A stretch of 64,000 bases of DNA, taken from NCBI GenBank assembly GCA_041686355.1, contig JAWLDZ010000004.1, forward strand, positions 15,533 to 79,532, written 5' to 3'. The DNA is from DSBN01 sp041686355 (GTDB taxonomy: Bacteria; Spirochaetota; Spirochaetia; DSM-16054; Sediminispirochaetaceae). Every line of letters starts with the position of its first letter. Position 1 is the first letter of the stretch. The notes beneath the pieces were generated by a model that searched no databases, was not told the DNA's origin, and saw only the letters and a program-made list of their open reading frames with translations. Positions 1 through 7,953 of this stretch are shown here, piece after piece. The translations under genes and the position numbers were made by a program.

Positions 1-986
1 TCAAGGATGCCCTGGCTCTGCTTAGTTTTTTTGTGAATCATAACGACGAGGTAGCCTTCCGGAGGATCGTAAATAAACCCGCCCGTGGTATCGGTGCAAA
101 AACCGTTTCATCCATTATTGAGGAGGCGGTGAGCGAAGATGGAGACCTCCTTGCTGCAATGCAGCGAATGGCTCCCGCCCTCTCTTCGCGCAGCCGCAAG
201 GGTGTAGAGGAAGTACTGAGTTATCTGCAGGAACTTGAGAAGGGGATCACTGAAAAACTGCTGTCGGATTTCATCAATACCGCTGTAAGAAAGTCCGGTA
301 TTCTGGAGTATCACCGCAAGCAGGATGAGATAGCCCTTACCCAAAAGGTGGCTAATTTAGAAGAACTGGTCAGTGCCGCCGCTGATTACTCTGGTGGGAT
401 GGAAGGTTTAAGCCGGTTCTTGGAAGACCTCGAGCTGGACCGGTCCCGGATAGCCAAGGATGATCCGGCAGCCCTGCCGGGGGTAACCTTGATAACCATG
501 CATAATACTAAGGGGCTTGAGTTTGACCGGGTAATAATTACCGGTATGGAAGATGGTTTGTTTCCCAGCCGTCCCGATGAAAAGGACGATGAGCTGGAAG
601 AGGAACGAAGAATTTTTTATGTAAGCATCACCCGTGCCCGAAACGAACTCTACTTTACCTCCTGTCGCCAAAGAATGATCTGGGGAAGGACAAACTTTCA
701 AATGCCCTCCCGCTTTCTTAATGAACTGCCCGAGGCTGAAGTTGAGTTAGATTCACGTTATTCTCTTCCCGGTCAGGGTATCGGCGGTACAGCTGAGTAT
801 TCTGAGGAAGCCCGGGAGTGGAAAAAGGGTACCCGCGTGTATCATGATGACTACGGCGCTGGTGTAGTGTGGAAAACGGCTCATAACGGGAGTCATGTAG
901 TGGTATTTGTGCGTTTTGAAACCGGACAAACCGCCCAGTTTATTCCCGAATACGCTCCGTTAGAGAAAATCGCGGAAGAGTATTAA
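1..986 (+). CDS. uvrD: ATP-dependent DNA helicase UvrD/PcrA (5' truncated)
   Basis: C-terminal part of a superfamily 1A DNA helicase (UvrD/PcrA), which unwinds DNA in repair and replication restart. The reading frame is open from base 3, where it encodes DALALLSFF before the first internal GTG at 33, so the gene begins outside the window. Visible motifs are motif V (ITMHNTKGLEFD, then GMEDGLFP) and motif VI (EEERRIFYVSITRAR with the arginine finger). The last ~50 residues (YHDDYGAGVVWK...) match the C-terminal Tudor-like fold of PcrA, which binds RNA polymerase. About half the protein is missing, with the Walker A/B motifs upstream. The family is certain; the choice between UvrD and PcrA is not resolved here. 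Confidence 0.93.
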   Translation, partial: KDALALLSFFVNHNDEVAFRRIVNKPARGIGAKTVSSIIEEAVSEDGDLLAAMQRMAPALSSRSRKGVEEVLSYLQELEKGITEKLLSDFINTAVRKSGILEYHRKQDEIALTQKVANLEELVSAAADYSGGMEGLSRFLEDLELDRSRIAKDDPAALPGVTLITMHNTKGLEFDRVIITGMEDGLFPSRPDEKDDELEEERRIFYVSITRARNELYFTSCRQRMIWGRTNFQMPSRFLNELPEAEVELDSRYSLPGQGIGGTAEYSEEAREWKKGTRVYHDDYGAGVVWKTAHNGSHVVVFVRFETGQTAQFIPEYAPLEKIAEEY

Positions 987-1011
987 TAGAGTTGCAGTAA
1001 AAGGAGCAGGC

Positions 1012-1314
1012 ATGGAAACGGTAGATCTTATTAGTATTATTGTACGGCTGTCCGCTGGGGCTATTGCTACTTTTTTGGCGATACTCTTATGGGCGAAAAC
1101 CCGCGATATTGCCTGGATGTTGGTAATCATGGGAGTAATCGTTGAATACGGGGAGATTATCTATTCAACCCTGCAGTTATTTGGAGTACTCTCCTCCAAT
1201 GTGTTTATCTACCCGGATCTTATCAGAGTCGAGGTTGTTCTGAGGAATTTGCCGCTTCTTCTGTTTGGTATCGGTTTTCTGGTCATGCTCTTGCGCAGTC
1301 GAAACGGTGAATAG
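1012..1314 (+). CDS. Small integral membrane protein, unknown function
   Basis: A 100-residue protein preceded by a good ribosome binding site (AAAAGGAG) 25 bp after the helicase stop. It has three hydrophobic stretches, roughly residues 8-27, 33-52 and 80-95, so it is probably a three-pass inner-membrane protein. I recognise no family. It may be cotranscribed with the helicase and with the next small membrane gene. Confidence 0.6.
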   Translation: METVDLISIIVRLSAGAIATFLAILLWAKTRDIAWMLVIMGVIVEYGEIIYSTLQLFGVLSSNVFIYPDLIRVEVVLRNLPLLLFGIGFLVMLLRSRNGE

Positions 1315-1382
1315 CGGGGCTGGTGTATTGACGCTAAACAGAATATGAATATTATAGGGGTATCAAAAGAGAGGAGAAACGT

Positions 1383-1613
1383 ATGACGGCATTGATTATT
1401 GGCATTCTGATTTTAATATTCACCGTATACTCCGTGCTTCCTTTTGAATGGGCTTTGCAATGGTGGCCCTATGTGATAGATTTTCTGCAAGGTGGTATTC
1501 CGGTTTTGGCACTGTTTATAGGATTAGTTGCGGTTCTGATTGGGATTGCCGATATACGCGATAGAATAGAAGAGAAGAAGGAGAAAGAAGAGGCGGATAC
1601 ACAAGAGAATTAA
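1383..1613 (+). CDS. Small membrane protein with charged C-terminus, unknown
   Basis: A 76-residue protein with a strong ribosome binding site (GAGAGGAGAAAC) before the ATG. Two hydrophobic segments (about residues 3-20 and 33-55) are followed by a lysine- and glutamate-rich tail. No family recognised. It lies 68 bp after another small membrane gene; the two may act together, but nothing in the sequence gives a function. Confidence 0.6.
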   Translation: MTALIIGILILIFTVYSVLPFEWALQWWPYVIDFLQGGIPVLALFIGLVAVLIGIADIRDRIEEKKEKEEADTQEN

Positions 1614-1774
1614 GTCTCCGTATCTAACGACAAGGTAGAGAAATAGTTAGAAAGGCCGAACCCCGTTATTTCCCTCGGTCTTGACATTCACATCGAAATA
1701 TGAAAAGATGCTCCACACTTGTCTACGTCTTTAGATAGTAATACACGCGCAAAGTTAAGTATAGAGGAATGGGT

Positions 1775-2203
1775 ATGAAGACAATTAATGTGAAACCTGA
1801 TAAGATTGAACGCAAATGGTATGTGGTGGATGCAACTGACCAGCGGCTTGGCCGGGTGGCAGTAAAAATTGCATCGGTCCTGCGAGGAAAACATAAACCT
1901 GAGTTCATGAATCACCAGGAAATGGGCGATTATGTAATCGTGATCAATGCCGACAAAGTCGAGCTGACTGGCCGTAAGGCAAACCAAAAAATGTATTACC
2001 GGCACTCCGGGTATCCCGGTGGTATTACCGGAGAGAGTTTCGAGAAAATGATTGTGAAAAAGCCTGTGTATCCAATGGAACGGGCTGTATGGGGAATGCT
2101 TCCAAAAGGCCCCCTTGGTCGAAAACTCTACAAAAATCTGAAGGTATATGCAGGGCCCAGTCACCCCCATACCGCTCAGATGCCTGAAAAACTGGAAATA
2201 TGA
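1775..2203 (+). CDS. rplM: 50S ribosomal protein L13
   Basis: Ribosomal protein L13, a large-subunit 23S rRNA-binding protein. It has the family signature GRKANQKMYYRHSGYPGG and the C-terminal LYKNLKVYAGPSHPH. I chose the ATG at 1775, not the one at 1769, because it gives the usual 142 residues and a 7-nt spacing from GAGG at 1764. It is followed 16 bp later by rpsI, the standard rplM-rpsI operon. Confidence 0.97.
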   Translation: MKTINVKPDKIERKWYVVDATDQRLGRVAVKIASVLRGKHKPEFMNHQEMGDYVIVINADKVELTGRKANQKMYYRHSGYPGGITGESFEKMIVKKPVYPMERAVWGMLPKGPLGRKLYKNLKVYAGPSHPHTAQMPEKLEI

Positions 2204-2219
2204 GGAAGGAGCGATAAAC

Positions 2220-2618
2220 GTGGACAGCAAAGCAAATCTTGCATTAGGAACCGGAAGAAGAAAGACCTCCGTAGCACGGGTATTTCTCCGTGAAGGTAAC
2301 GGTAAAATTGTAGTAAATGGAAAAGATGTCGGTGAGTATTTTAAGAACCCGGGGCTCACTTATGTGGTGAAGCAGCCTCTGGATGCAACTGACTCACTGA
2401 CAAAATTTGATGTAATGGTGAATGTAAAAGGCGGTGGTCCTACTGGTCAGGCCGGAGCAACCAGACACGGTATCTCACGAGCGCTGGTTGCGTACGATGA
2501 AACCAACCAGCCCTCGCTAAAAGCGAACGGTTTTATGACTCGAGATTCGCGGATGGTTGAGCGTAAGAAGTATGGTCAGCGTGGTGCACGCAGAAAGTTC
2601 CAGTTCTCAAAGCGTTAA
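2220..2618 (+). CDS. rpsI: 30S ribosomal protein S9
   Basis: Ribosomal protein S9 of the small subunit, 132 residues starting at a GTG. The start is set by the strong ribosome binding site GGAAGGAG at 2204-2211, 8 nt upstream. Family features are GTGRRKTSVARVF near the N-terminus, the GGGPTGQAGATRHGISRAL core, and the basic tail KYGQRGARRKFQFSKR, whose last Lys-Arg reaches the P-site tRNA in known ribosomes. Second gene of the rplM-rpsI pair, overlapped at its 3' end by the start of recX. Confidence 0.97.
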   Translation: MDSKANLALGTGRRKTSVARVFLREGNGKIVVNGKDVGEYFKNPGLTYVVKQPLDATDSLTKFDVMVNVKGGGPTGQAGATRHGISRALVAYDETNQPSLKANGFMTRDSRMVERKKYGQRGARRKFQFSKR

Positions 2619-3246
2619 TCCACACATTACCGCACTTAAAGAGGGAGCTTCGGGGGAGTATGTACAAGTACTCCTTTCCGACAGCTCCTCTTTTTTTGTC
2701 CCGCCCTATACTCTGGTGGAGCTACGTCTTAGAATTGATTTAGAAGTTGGTGATGCGCTCTTCGGACAGTTGAGGGCTGCTGATGAACTGTTGTCAGCCA
2801 AATACAAAGTGGCGGAGTTGTTAACCCGGCGTGAGCACTCAAGGTTCGAGTTATCAAACAAATTAAAGAAACGTCAGTATTCAAAGGAAGTAATAAGTAA
2901 AGCCCTGGATGCATTTCAGGAGTCTAAATTATTGGATGATCGTCGATTTGCAGAGATCTGGATCAGAAACCGCCTTCGCAGAAAGTCCGAAGGGCCTACT
3001 AAGCTGAAGGCAGCGCTCAAGCAGAAGGGGGTTGCCGACGAGGTTATTGAAGAGGTGCTTCCCAGAGAGTACGGTGCTGAAGCTCGACAACAGGCTCTGG
3101 AACAGGCAACCGAAAAAAGTATCAAGAAATCACAGGGCGATCGTGATAAGTTTATTAGAATGCTGCTGTATCGTGGTTTTTCTTGGAAGCAGATCAATAA
3201 TTACAGTATTAGCAAATTTTTCCAATATTATGACGAATTGCGTTGA
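2584..3246 (+). CDS. recX: Regulatory protein RecX
   Basis: RecX family, known to bind RecA filaments and limit recombinase activity. The three-helix repeats are clear (LLTRREHSRFELSNKLKKR..., LLDDRRFAEIWIRNR..., FIRMLLYRGFSWKQI). An N-terminal region of about 60 residues precedes the first repeat. The start is uncertain: an in-frame TTG at 2557 and a GTG at 2584 both lie inside rpsI, and no later start has a good ribosome binding site. Either choice makes recX overlap the ribosomal protein gene by at least 35 nt, implying translational coupling. Confidence 0.85.
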   Translation: MHAESSSSQSVNPHITALKEGASGEYVQVLLSDSSSFFVPPYTLVELRLRIDLEVGDALFGQLRAADELLSAKYKVAELLTRREHSRFELSNKLKKRQYSKEVISKALDAFQESKLLDDRRFAEIWIRNRLRRKSEGPTKLKAALKQKGVADEVIEEVLPREYGAEARQQALEQATEKSIKKSQGDRDKFIRMLLYRGFSWKQINNYSISKFFQYYDELR

Positions 3247-3270
3247 CATATTGGATATTTTTGTTACAAT
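3243..3270 (+). promoter_or_regulatory. Sigma-70 promoter for the response-regulator pair
   Basis: Perfect -35 TTGACA (3243-3248), 16-bp spacer, -10 TACAAT (3265-3270). The -35 box overlaps the recX stop codon. The predicted transcript starts near 3277 and has a leader of about 35 nt with a GAGAGG ribosome binding site. Confidence 0.75.
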
Positions 3271-3311
3271 GATTTATACTTGATAGGTGTAAAAAAAAGA
3301 GAGGATAAAAA

Positions 3312-3917
3312 ATGGCAAAAAATGGCAAAAAGGTGAGAATTTTCTCCGCCCTTGAAGTGGCAAATATTTGCGGAGTTGTGAATCAAACTGCAATTAACTG
3401 GATTAAAAACAACCATCTCAAAGCATTCACTACACCAGGCGGACAATACCGTATATATGCTGAGGATTTGCTTGAGTTTCTGGAGAGCCGTGGTATGCGC
3501 GTACCTGGAGAGTTGCTGGAAATAACCGGGCAGAAAAGCAAGAAGATTCTCATCGTTGATGATGATCAAGACCTAAACGAAATGCTTAAAAACATCCTGG
3601 AAAAGAAGTTTAATGGACACAGTGTATATCAAGCCTTTGACGGTTTCGAAGCCGGCCGTCTTCTAAGTGAAGAGAAGCCATCGGTTATTATTCTTGATAT
3701 CGATCTACCAGGTATAGACGGCCACTCCTTGTGTCGTAAAATTAAAAGCGATGCGAATCTTGCATCGCCGCTCATTATCTCAATTAGCGGTTTAGATGAG
3801 GAGAGTGAAGGGGCAAAGATACTCTCAGAAGGAGCAGATGCATTTTTTCCTAAACCCCTCGATTTTGATAATCTTACCAATACAATGCAGGACCTTTTGG
3901 CCATGCGAGGGGCCTGA
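3312..3917 (+). CDS. Response regulator with excisionase/MerR-like DNA-binding N-terminus
   Basis: A 201-residue two-domain regulator. Residues about 8-60 form an excisionase/MerR-type winged helix (FSALEVANICGVVNQTAINWIKNNHLKAFTTPGGQYRIYAEDL). Residues about 75-200 are a CheY-like receiver with the acidic pair (IVDDDQD), the phosphoacceptor Asp in IILDIDLPGIDG and the conserved Lys in FFPKPLD. The order is the reverse of most response regulators, with DNA binding first. No histidine kinase is adjacent. The next gene, a receiver-only protein, overlaps by one base, so the two are translated together and probably belong to one signalling route. The target is unknown. Confidence 0.88.
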   Translation: MAKNGKKVRIFSALEVANICGVVNQTAINWIKNNHLKAFTTPGGQYRIYAEDLLEFLESRGMRVPGELLEITGQKSKKILIVDDDQDLNEMLKNILEKKFNGHSVYQAFDGFEAGRLLSEEKPSVIILDIDLPGIDGHSLCRKIKSDANLASPLIISISGLDEESEGAKILSEGADAFFPKPLDFDNLTNTMQDLLAMRGA

Positions 3918-4276
3918 TGGCGGAAAAACGGAAAAAATACATTTTAATTGTTGAAGATGAAGATGCAATACGGCTTACTCTACGAGATTATCTGCAGAAC
4001 CATGGTTTCCCTGTGTTGGTTGCCTCCGACGGGGTGGGAGCAATAAAACAGCTCTTGGATCATGACATAGAAGTGATAGTCTCCGATTACCGAATGGATA
4101 TTTTTGGGGGCGAGTACTGGGTAAAATTTCTTGATAAATTCTGTAGTGACAAGCAAGTAATAATAACAAGCGGATTTTTGCGACCTGAGTTCTCCATACC
4201 CTTTGAAGTCATGTACAAACCATTTGACTATAAAGAGTTAGCTACTCGAATAGAAGAGCTGTTTCCATTGAATTAA
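3917..4276 (+). CDS. Receiver-only response regulator (CheY-like)
   Basis: A 119-residue single receiver domain with acidic residues in IVEDEDAIRLT, phosphoacceptor Asp in IVSDYRMD and conserved Lys in MYKPFDY. It has no output domain, so it may be a phosphate relay or sink, or a protein-interaction switch. Its ATG overlaps the last base of the upstream regulator's TGA, so the pair is translationally coupled. The partner kinase is not in the window. Confidence 0.85.
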   Translation: MAEKRKKYILIVEDEDAIRLTLRDYLQNHGFPVLVASDGVGAIKQLLDHDIEVIVSDYRMDIFGGEYWVKFLDKFCSDKQVIITSGFLRPEFSIPFEVMYKPFDYKELATRIEELFPLN

Positions 4277-4296
4277 TATAAATCTGTGGTTACATT
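4268..4296 (+). promoter_or_regulatory. Candidate leaderless promoter for acylphosphatase
   Basis: TTGAAT (4268-4273), 17-bp spacer, TACATT (4291-4296). Counting the last -10 base as -7, transcription would start at 4303, exactly the A of the acylphosphatase ATG. The gene has no ribosome binding site, which fits a leaderless transcript. Confidence 0.5.
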
Positions 4297-4302
4297 TGAA
4301 AT

Positions 4303-4596
4303 ATGCAGACGGAAGAAAACAGAAAAATAGCGTGTAAAATCAACATTGAAGGCCGGGTGCAGGGTGTGGGATTTCGCTATTCTGCAATAAATGCTGCCCG
4401 CCGATACAATGTTACAGGTTGGGTAAGAAATGAGTATGACGGCTCGGTTACTGCGTTCTGCGAAGGTGACCGTGAACAGGTAGATGAGTTCATTAAGTGG
4501 TGTGAGAAGGGCCCTCCCAGCGCCCGTATTGTAAATGTAAATGTGAACCGAACAGCTTATACCGGGAAGTATACCCAGTTTTCCGTTGCCTATTGA
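4303..4596 (+). CDS. acyP: Acylphosphatase
   Basis: Small cytosolic enzyme that hydrolyses acyl phosphates. At 97 residues it is the usual family length. The catalytic motif is intact: GRVQGVGFRYS carries the phosphate-binding Arg, and GWVRNEYDGSV the catalytic Asn. There is no recognisable ribosome binding site; a promoter immediately upstream suggests the mRNA begins at the start codon. Convergent with enolase. Confidence 0.93.
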   Translation: MQTEENRKIACKINIEGRVQGVGFRYSAINAARRYNVTGWVRNEYDGSVTAFCEGDREQVDEFIKWCEKGPPSARIVNVNVNRTAYTGKYTQFSVAY

Positions 4597-4690
4597 TTCG
4601 AGACTTAAAGATTAGGCCCGGAGCCACAGAATGCACACCATGAAGTGGGCTCTAAAATCCACATTTATAATCCAGATCTAAAATCCGCAC

Positions 4691-4723
4691 AAAAAAAGAG
4701 CTGCCGTATATGTAACCGGCAGC
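4691..4723 (-). terminator. Rho-independent terminator of enolase
   Basis: On the minus strand, GCTGCCG (4723-4717), a 10-nt loop and CGGCAGC (4706-4700) form a perfect 7-bp stem, followed by a run of T (4697-4691). It lies 39 bp past the enolase stop codon. Confidence 0.85.
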
Positions 4724-4761
4724 CCTGTCTTGTCAAAAAGTATAATGATTCTGAAAGGCCC

Positions 4762-6063
4762 TTATTTGAGCTTATTGATCGAGTAGAAGGCATCTTTGCC
4801 TGGGTATTCACCAACACTTTCAAGGAAATCCTCAATTCGCATTAACTGGTTATATTTTGCCAGACGGTCGGAACGCGACAACGAGCCGGTTTTAATCTGT
4901 CCGGTTCCCAGTGCAACCACCAGGTCGGCAATAAAACTGTCTTCGGTCTCACCTGAGCGATGGCTTACAATCGCGGTGTATCCGGCACGCTTTGCCATTT
5001 CAACGGCTTCGAAGGTTTCGGTAAGGGTTCCAATTTGGTTTACCTTGATGAGAATGGAGTTTGCAATTCCCTTGTCGATACCCTGTTTCAAGCGCTTGGT
5101 ATTCGTCACGAACAGATCGTCACCAACCAGTTGGCAGCGGTCGCCGACTTTATCGGTAAGCAGCTTCCAGCCGTCCCAATCATCCTCGGCCATACCGTCC
5201 TCAATTGATATGATGGGATATGTATCGACCCAGTTAGCCCAGTAATCAACCATTTCTGCTGAACTGAGTTCTCGGCCATCGGAGCTCTTGAACACGTATT
5301 TCTTTTTATCCTCATCGTAGAACTCTGAGGCGGCCGGATCCAAGGCAATTGCAATTTCTTCACCAGGTTTATATCCGGCTTTTTCGATTGCCTTTATAAT
5401 TACTTCAACCGCTTCGTCATTAGATTTGAGATTGGGTGCAAAGCCCCCTTCATCGCCGACAGCGGTACTGTAGCCTTGTTCCTTCAGAATACTCTTCAGG
5501 TTATGAAACACCTCGGTGATCATCCGTACGCCGCCTCGCAGAGAATCGGCACCAATCGGCATAACCATAAACTCCTGAAAGTCTACTGAGTTGTCCGCAT
5601 GCTCGCCACCATTGATGATATTGGCCATTGGAACGGGCAGCTGATTGGCGCAGTAGGCGCCCAGATACTTGAACAAAGGCAGACCAAGGAAATCGGCTGC
5701 AGCGCGAGCGCTGGCCATAGAAACCCCCAGAATTGCATTCGCACCTAATTTACTCTTGTTGTCAGTCCCGTCGAGCTCGATCATGGTACGGTCTATGTCT
5801 ACCTGATCCATGGCATCCAGGCCGACCAGCTCGGGTGCGATAATGTTGTTCACATTTTCTACGGCTTTCAGTACACCCTTGCCCATGAAACGGCCTTTAT
5901 CCCCGTCTCTTAGTTCTACAGCTTCGTGTACGCCGGTAGAAGCACCGGAGGGTACTGCTGCCCGGCCCATAGAACCGTCTTCCAGAAAAACATCTACTTC
6001 AACTGTGGGGTTACCACGTGAGTCAAGTATCTCACGAGCCTCAATAAATTCAATTGTACTCAT
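4762..6063 (-). CDS. eno: Enolase (phosphopyruvate hydratase)
   Basis: Glycolytic enolase, converting 2-phosphoglycerate to phosphoenolpyruvate. At 433 residues it is full length. It has the N-terminal ARE-ILDSRGNPTVEVDV, GASTGVHEAVELRDGD with the active-site loop Ser, the Mg-binding acids in ALDPAASEFY, SIEDGMAEDDW and GDDLFVTN, the catalytic Lys in ILIKVNQIGTLTET, and SHRSGETED near the C-terminus. The ATG has a clear ribosome binding site (AGGAGAGG). It has its own promoter and terminator, so it is a single-gene unit. Confidence 0.98.
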   Translation of the reverse strand: MSTIEFIEAREILDSRGNPTVEVDVFLEDGSMGRAAVPSGASTGVHEAVELRDGDKGRFMGKGVLKAVENVNNIIAPELVGLDAMDQVDIDRTMIELDGTDNKSKLGANAILGVSMASARAAADFLGLPLFKYLGAYCANQLPVPMANIINGGEHADNSVDFQEFMVMPIGADSLRGGVRMITEVFHNLKSILKEQGYSTAVGDEGGFAPNLKSNDEAVEVIIKAIEKAGYKPGEEIAIALDPAASEFYDEDKKKYVFKSSDGRELSSAEMVDYWANWVDTYPIISIEDGMAEDDWDGWKLLTDKVGDRCQLVGDDLFVTNTKRLKQGIDKGIANSILIKVNQIGTLTETFEAVEMAKRAGYTAIVSHRSGETEDSFIADLVVALGTGQIKTGSLSRSDRLAKYNQLMRIEDFLESVGEYPGKDAFYSINKLK

Positions 6064-6111
6064 AATTACCTCTCCTATAGATATTGATAATTTATTATCT
6101 TAGATAAATGT

Positions 6112-6140
6112 ACTATCTTATGTATTCTTAAGAAGGTCAA
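6112..6140 (-). promoter_or_regulatory. Sigma-70 promoter of enolase
   Basis: On the minus strand, -35 TTGACC (6140-6135), 17-bp spacer, -10 GATAGT (6117-6112). This predicts an AT-rich leader of about 42 nt that contains the enolase ribosome binding site. Confidence 0.6.
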
Positions 6141-6155
6141 GGGGAGAGTAGTGCC

Positions 6156-6176
6156 TGGACTTTAACTTGGACTTTA
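6156..6176 (+). repeat. Short direct repeat between eno and proS promoters
   Basis: TGGACTTTA occurs at 6156-6164 and again at 6168-6176, flanked by GCCT and AGGC. It sits between the two divergent promoters and could be a regulator site, but nothing identifies the regulator. Confidence 0.3.
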
Positions 6177-6197
6177 GGCAGGGCTGGTTATAGGAGC

Positions 6198-6226
6198 TTG
6201 ACCCCATATTTAGTGCAAAGTATTAT
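6198..6226 (+). promoter_or_regulatory. Sigma-70 promoter of proS, nearly leaderless
   Basis: TTGACC (6198-6203), 17-bp spacer, TATTAT (6221-6226). The predicted start is 6233, three bases before the proS ATG. A GGGGG run at 6226-6230 overlaps the last -10 base, so most of it would lie upstream of the transcript. Confidence 0.6.
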
Positions 6227-6235
6227 GGGGGCAAT

Positions 6236-7939
6236 ATGAAATATACTCAGCTATTCGGGAAAACTTTGCGTAACGTGCACCATGGGGTAAAAAGTGAGGG
6301 GTTTGCCTTTTTACTTCGCGGAGGATTTGTTCGTTCTAACGGGAACGGCCTCTTTTCTTACCTACCCCTTGGAAACCGGGTAGTACGCAACCTTAAGCGG
6401 CTTATACGCGAGGAAATAGAAGCGATCGGTGGTCAAGAGGTCAGTGTTCCGCTGGTAAACCCGAGTGAGCTGTGGCACAGAAGCGGTCGAGACCGGCTGG
6501 TGGGCAATGATATGGTGAGGTTTCAAGATCGCCATGGTCACAATATGGTATTGGCTCCCAGCCACGAAGAGGCATTTGTTGACCTATTGCGCATGGGACT
6601 GCGTTCTTACCGGGATTTACCCGCCTTTATGTATCAGTTTCAATTAAAATTTAGAGATGAAGAACGCATACGAAACGGCCTAATTCGCTCAAAAGAGTTC
6701 CTGATGAAGGATGCCTATTCTTTCCACCGCTCTGCTTCGGATTTGAATAATTTTTTTCCTAAGGTCTTCGCAGCATACCAGCGAATTTTTGAGCGCTGTG
6801 GTTTGAATGTGCTGCCCGCTGAATCTGGTGTCGGCTATATGGGGGGGGAGAAGGCCTTTGAGTTTATGATTCCCAGCAGCATTGGAGATGATCTGCTGGT
6901 TGAGTGCCCCCAGTGTGGGTATCGGGCCAATAAAAGCGTAGCGATGGGGCTTAAAGATTTTCATACCGATACCCCCCTGGAACTGGAATCGGTTGATACT
7001 CCCGGCTGCACTTCCATGGACGAGCTCTCACATTTTCTGGGGGTCGAGAAGCACAGGCTGGCAAAAACAATGATATTTAGAACCATGAGCGGTTTGGTAA
7101 TGGCTGTTGTCAGAGGCGATCACGAGGTGAGCAAGGAGAAGCTTTCCCGCTTTCTTGGTCAGCCGGTTCTTGAGAAGGCCAACCAGCAGGAGGTTGAGGG
7201 GCTCGGATTTGTTCCGGGCTACCTTTCTCCAATCAATCTAAATGGTACGATCCCCCTGGTAGTGGATGGTACAGTAGCCAAATCATCTAATTTAGTGGTC
7301 GGCGGAAATGAGGAAGGAGTGCATCTTAAAAATGCAAACTTTGGACGTGATTTTGAGTCCCCCCATGTGGCAGACATTTCGATGATAAAACCTGAGAACA
7401 AGTGTCTTCAATGCGGTGGTTCACTGCAGGAAATCTGGGCATTGGAGTTGGGTAATATTTTCAAACTAGAGGACTTTTATTCTCGTTCTATGGGACTTTA
7501 TTTTCAAGAGGAAAATGGTAAAAAGGCTTATCCCTTTATGGGTTCTTACGGCATCGGTATTGGCCGCCTCATGGGAGCAATTGCAGAGCAGTTGCATGAT
7601 AAACGGGGTATTCTGTGGCCCAGCGAATTGGCGCCTTACCGGTTCTTTCTGATGGGCATAGGTAAGAGCGACTCAGTACGGCAAAAAGTGGATAGCATAT
7701 ACGAAAAGTTTCATGCAGATACCCTTTTGGATGATCGTAAGGGGTCTCCGGGGGTAAAATTTCAGGATGCCGAACTTCTGGGGATCCCCTACCGAATTGT
7801 GCTGTCTTCAAAGCGCAACCAAGAGGATACGGTAGAGTTCTATAATCGCTACACTCGCCAGAGCCGGCTGGTAAAATTTGAGGAAGTTGAAAAAACAATG
7901 AAGGAATTGCAGGAGAAGGATATCCTTCCTTCCAGATAA
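6236..7939 (+). CDS. proS: Prolyl-tRNA synthetase (bacterial type)
   Basis: Class II aminoacyl-tRNA synthetase charging tRNA-Pro. At 567 residues it is the long bacterial type, with an editing (INS) domain between motifs 2 and 3. Motif 2 is FRDEERIRNGLIRSKEFLMKDAYSFH. The editing domain spans about residues 225-385 (HRLAKTMIFR..., VVDGTVAKSSNLVVGGNEEG). Motif 3 is in GSYGIGIGRLMGAI. The C-terminal anticodon-binding domain includes DDRKGSPGVKFQDAELLGIPYRI. Followed after 14 bp by a UPF0158-GNAT gene, probably cotranscribed. Confidence 0.97.
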   Translation: MKYTQLFGKTLRNVHHGVKSEGFAFLLRGGFVRSNGNGLFSYLPLGNRVVRNLKRLIREEIEAIGGQEVSVPLVNPSELWHRSGRDRLVGNDMVRFQDRHGHNMVLAPSHEEAFVDLLRMGLRSYRDLPAFMYQFQLKFRDEERIRNGLIRSKEFLMKDAYSFHRSASDLNNFFPKVFAAYQRIFERCGLNVLPAESGVGYMGGEKAFEFMIPSSIGDDLLVECPQCGYRANKSVAMGLKDFHTDTPLELESVDTPGCTSMDELSHFLGVEKHRLAKTMIFRTMSGLVMAVVRGDHEVSKEKLSRFLGQPVLEKANQQEVEGLGFVPGYLSPINLNGTIPLVVDGTVAKSSNLVVGGNEEGVHLKNANFGRDFESPHVADISMIKPENKCLQCGGSLQEIWALELGNIFKLEDFYSRSMGLYFQEENGKKAYPFMGSYGIGIGRLMGAIAEQLHDKRGILWPSELAPYRFFLMGIGKSDSVRQKVDSIYEKFHADTLLDDRKGSPGVKFQDAELLGIPYRIVLSSKRNQEDTVEFYNRYTRQSRLVKFEEVEKTMKELQEKDILPSR

Positions 7940-7953
7940 GGAGTACGTGGCAT

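Noticed and set aside
1650..1690. Possible hairpin GGCCGA...TCGGTC before rplM, followed by TTGACA
   Set aside because: Short stem with no T run, and no fitting -10 for the TTGACA at 1681, so neither a terminator nor a promoter is supported.
1688..2359. 223-codon minus-strand frame
   Set aside because: Antisense to rplM and rpsI, both certain genes; no family features.
4645..4845. 66-residue plus-strand reading frame
   Set aside because: It runs through the enolase terminator and into the enolase gene on the other strand, with no ribosome binding site.
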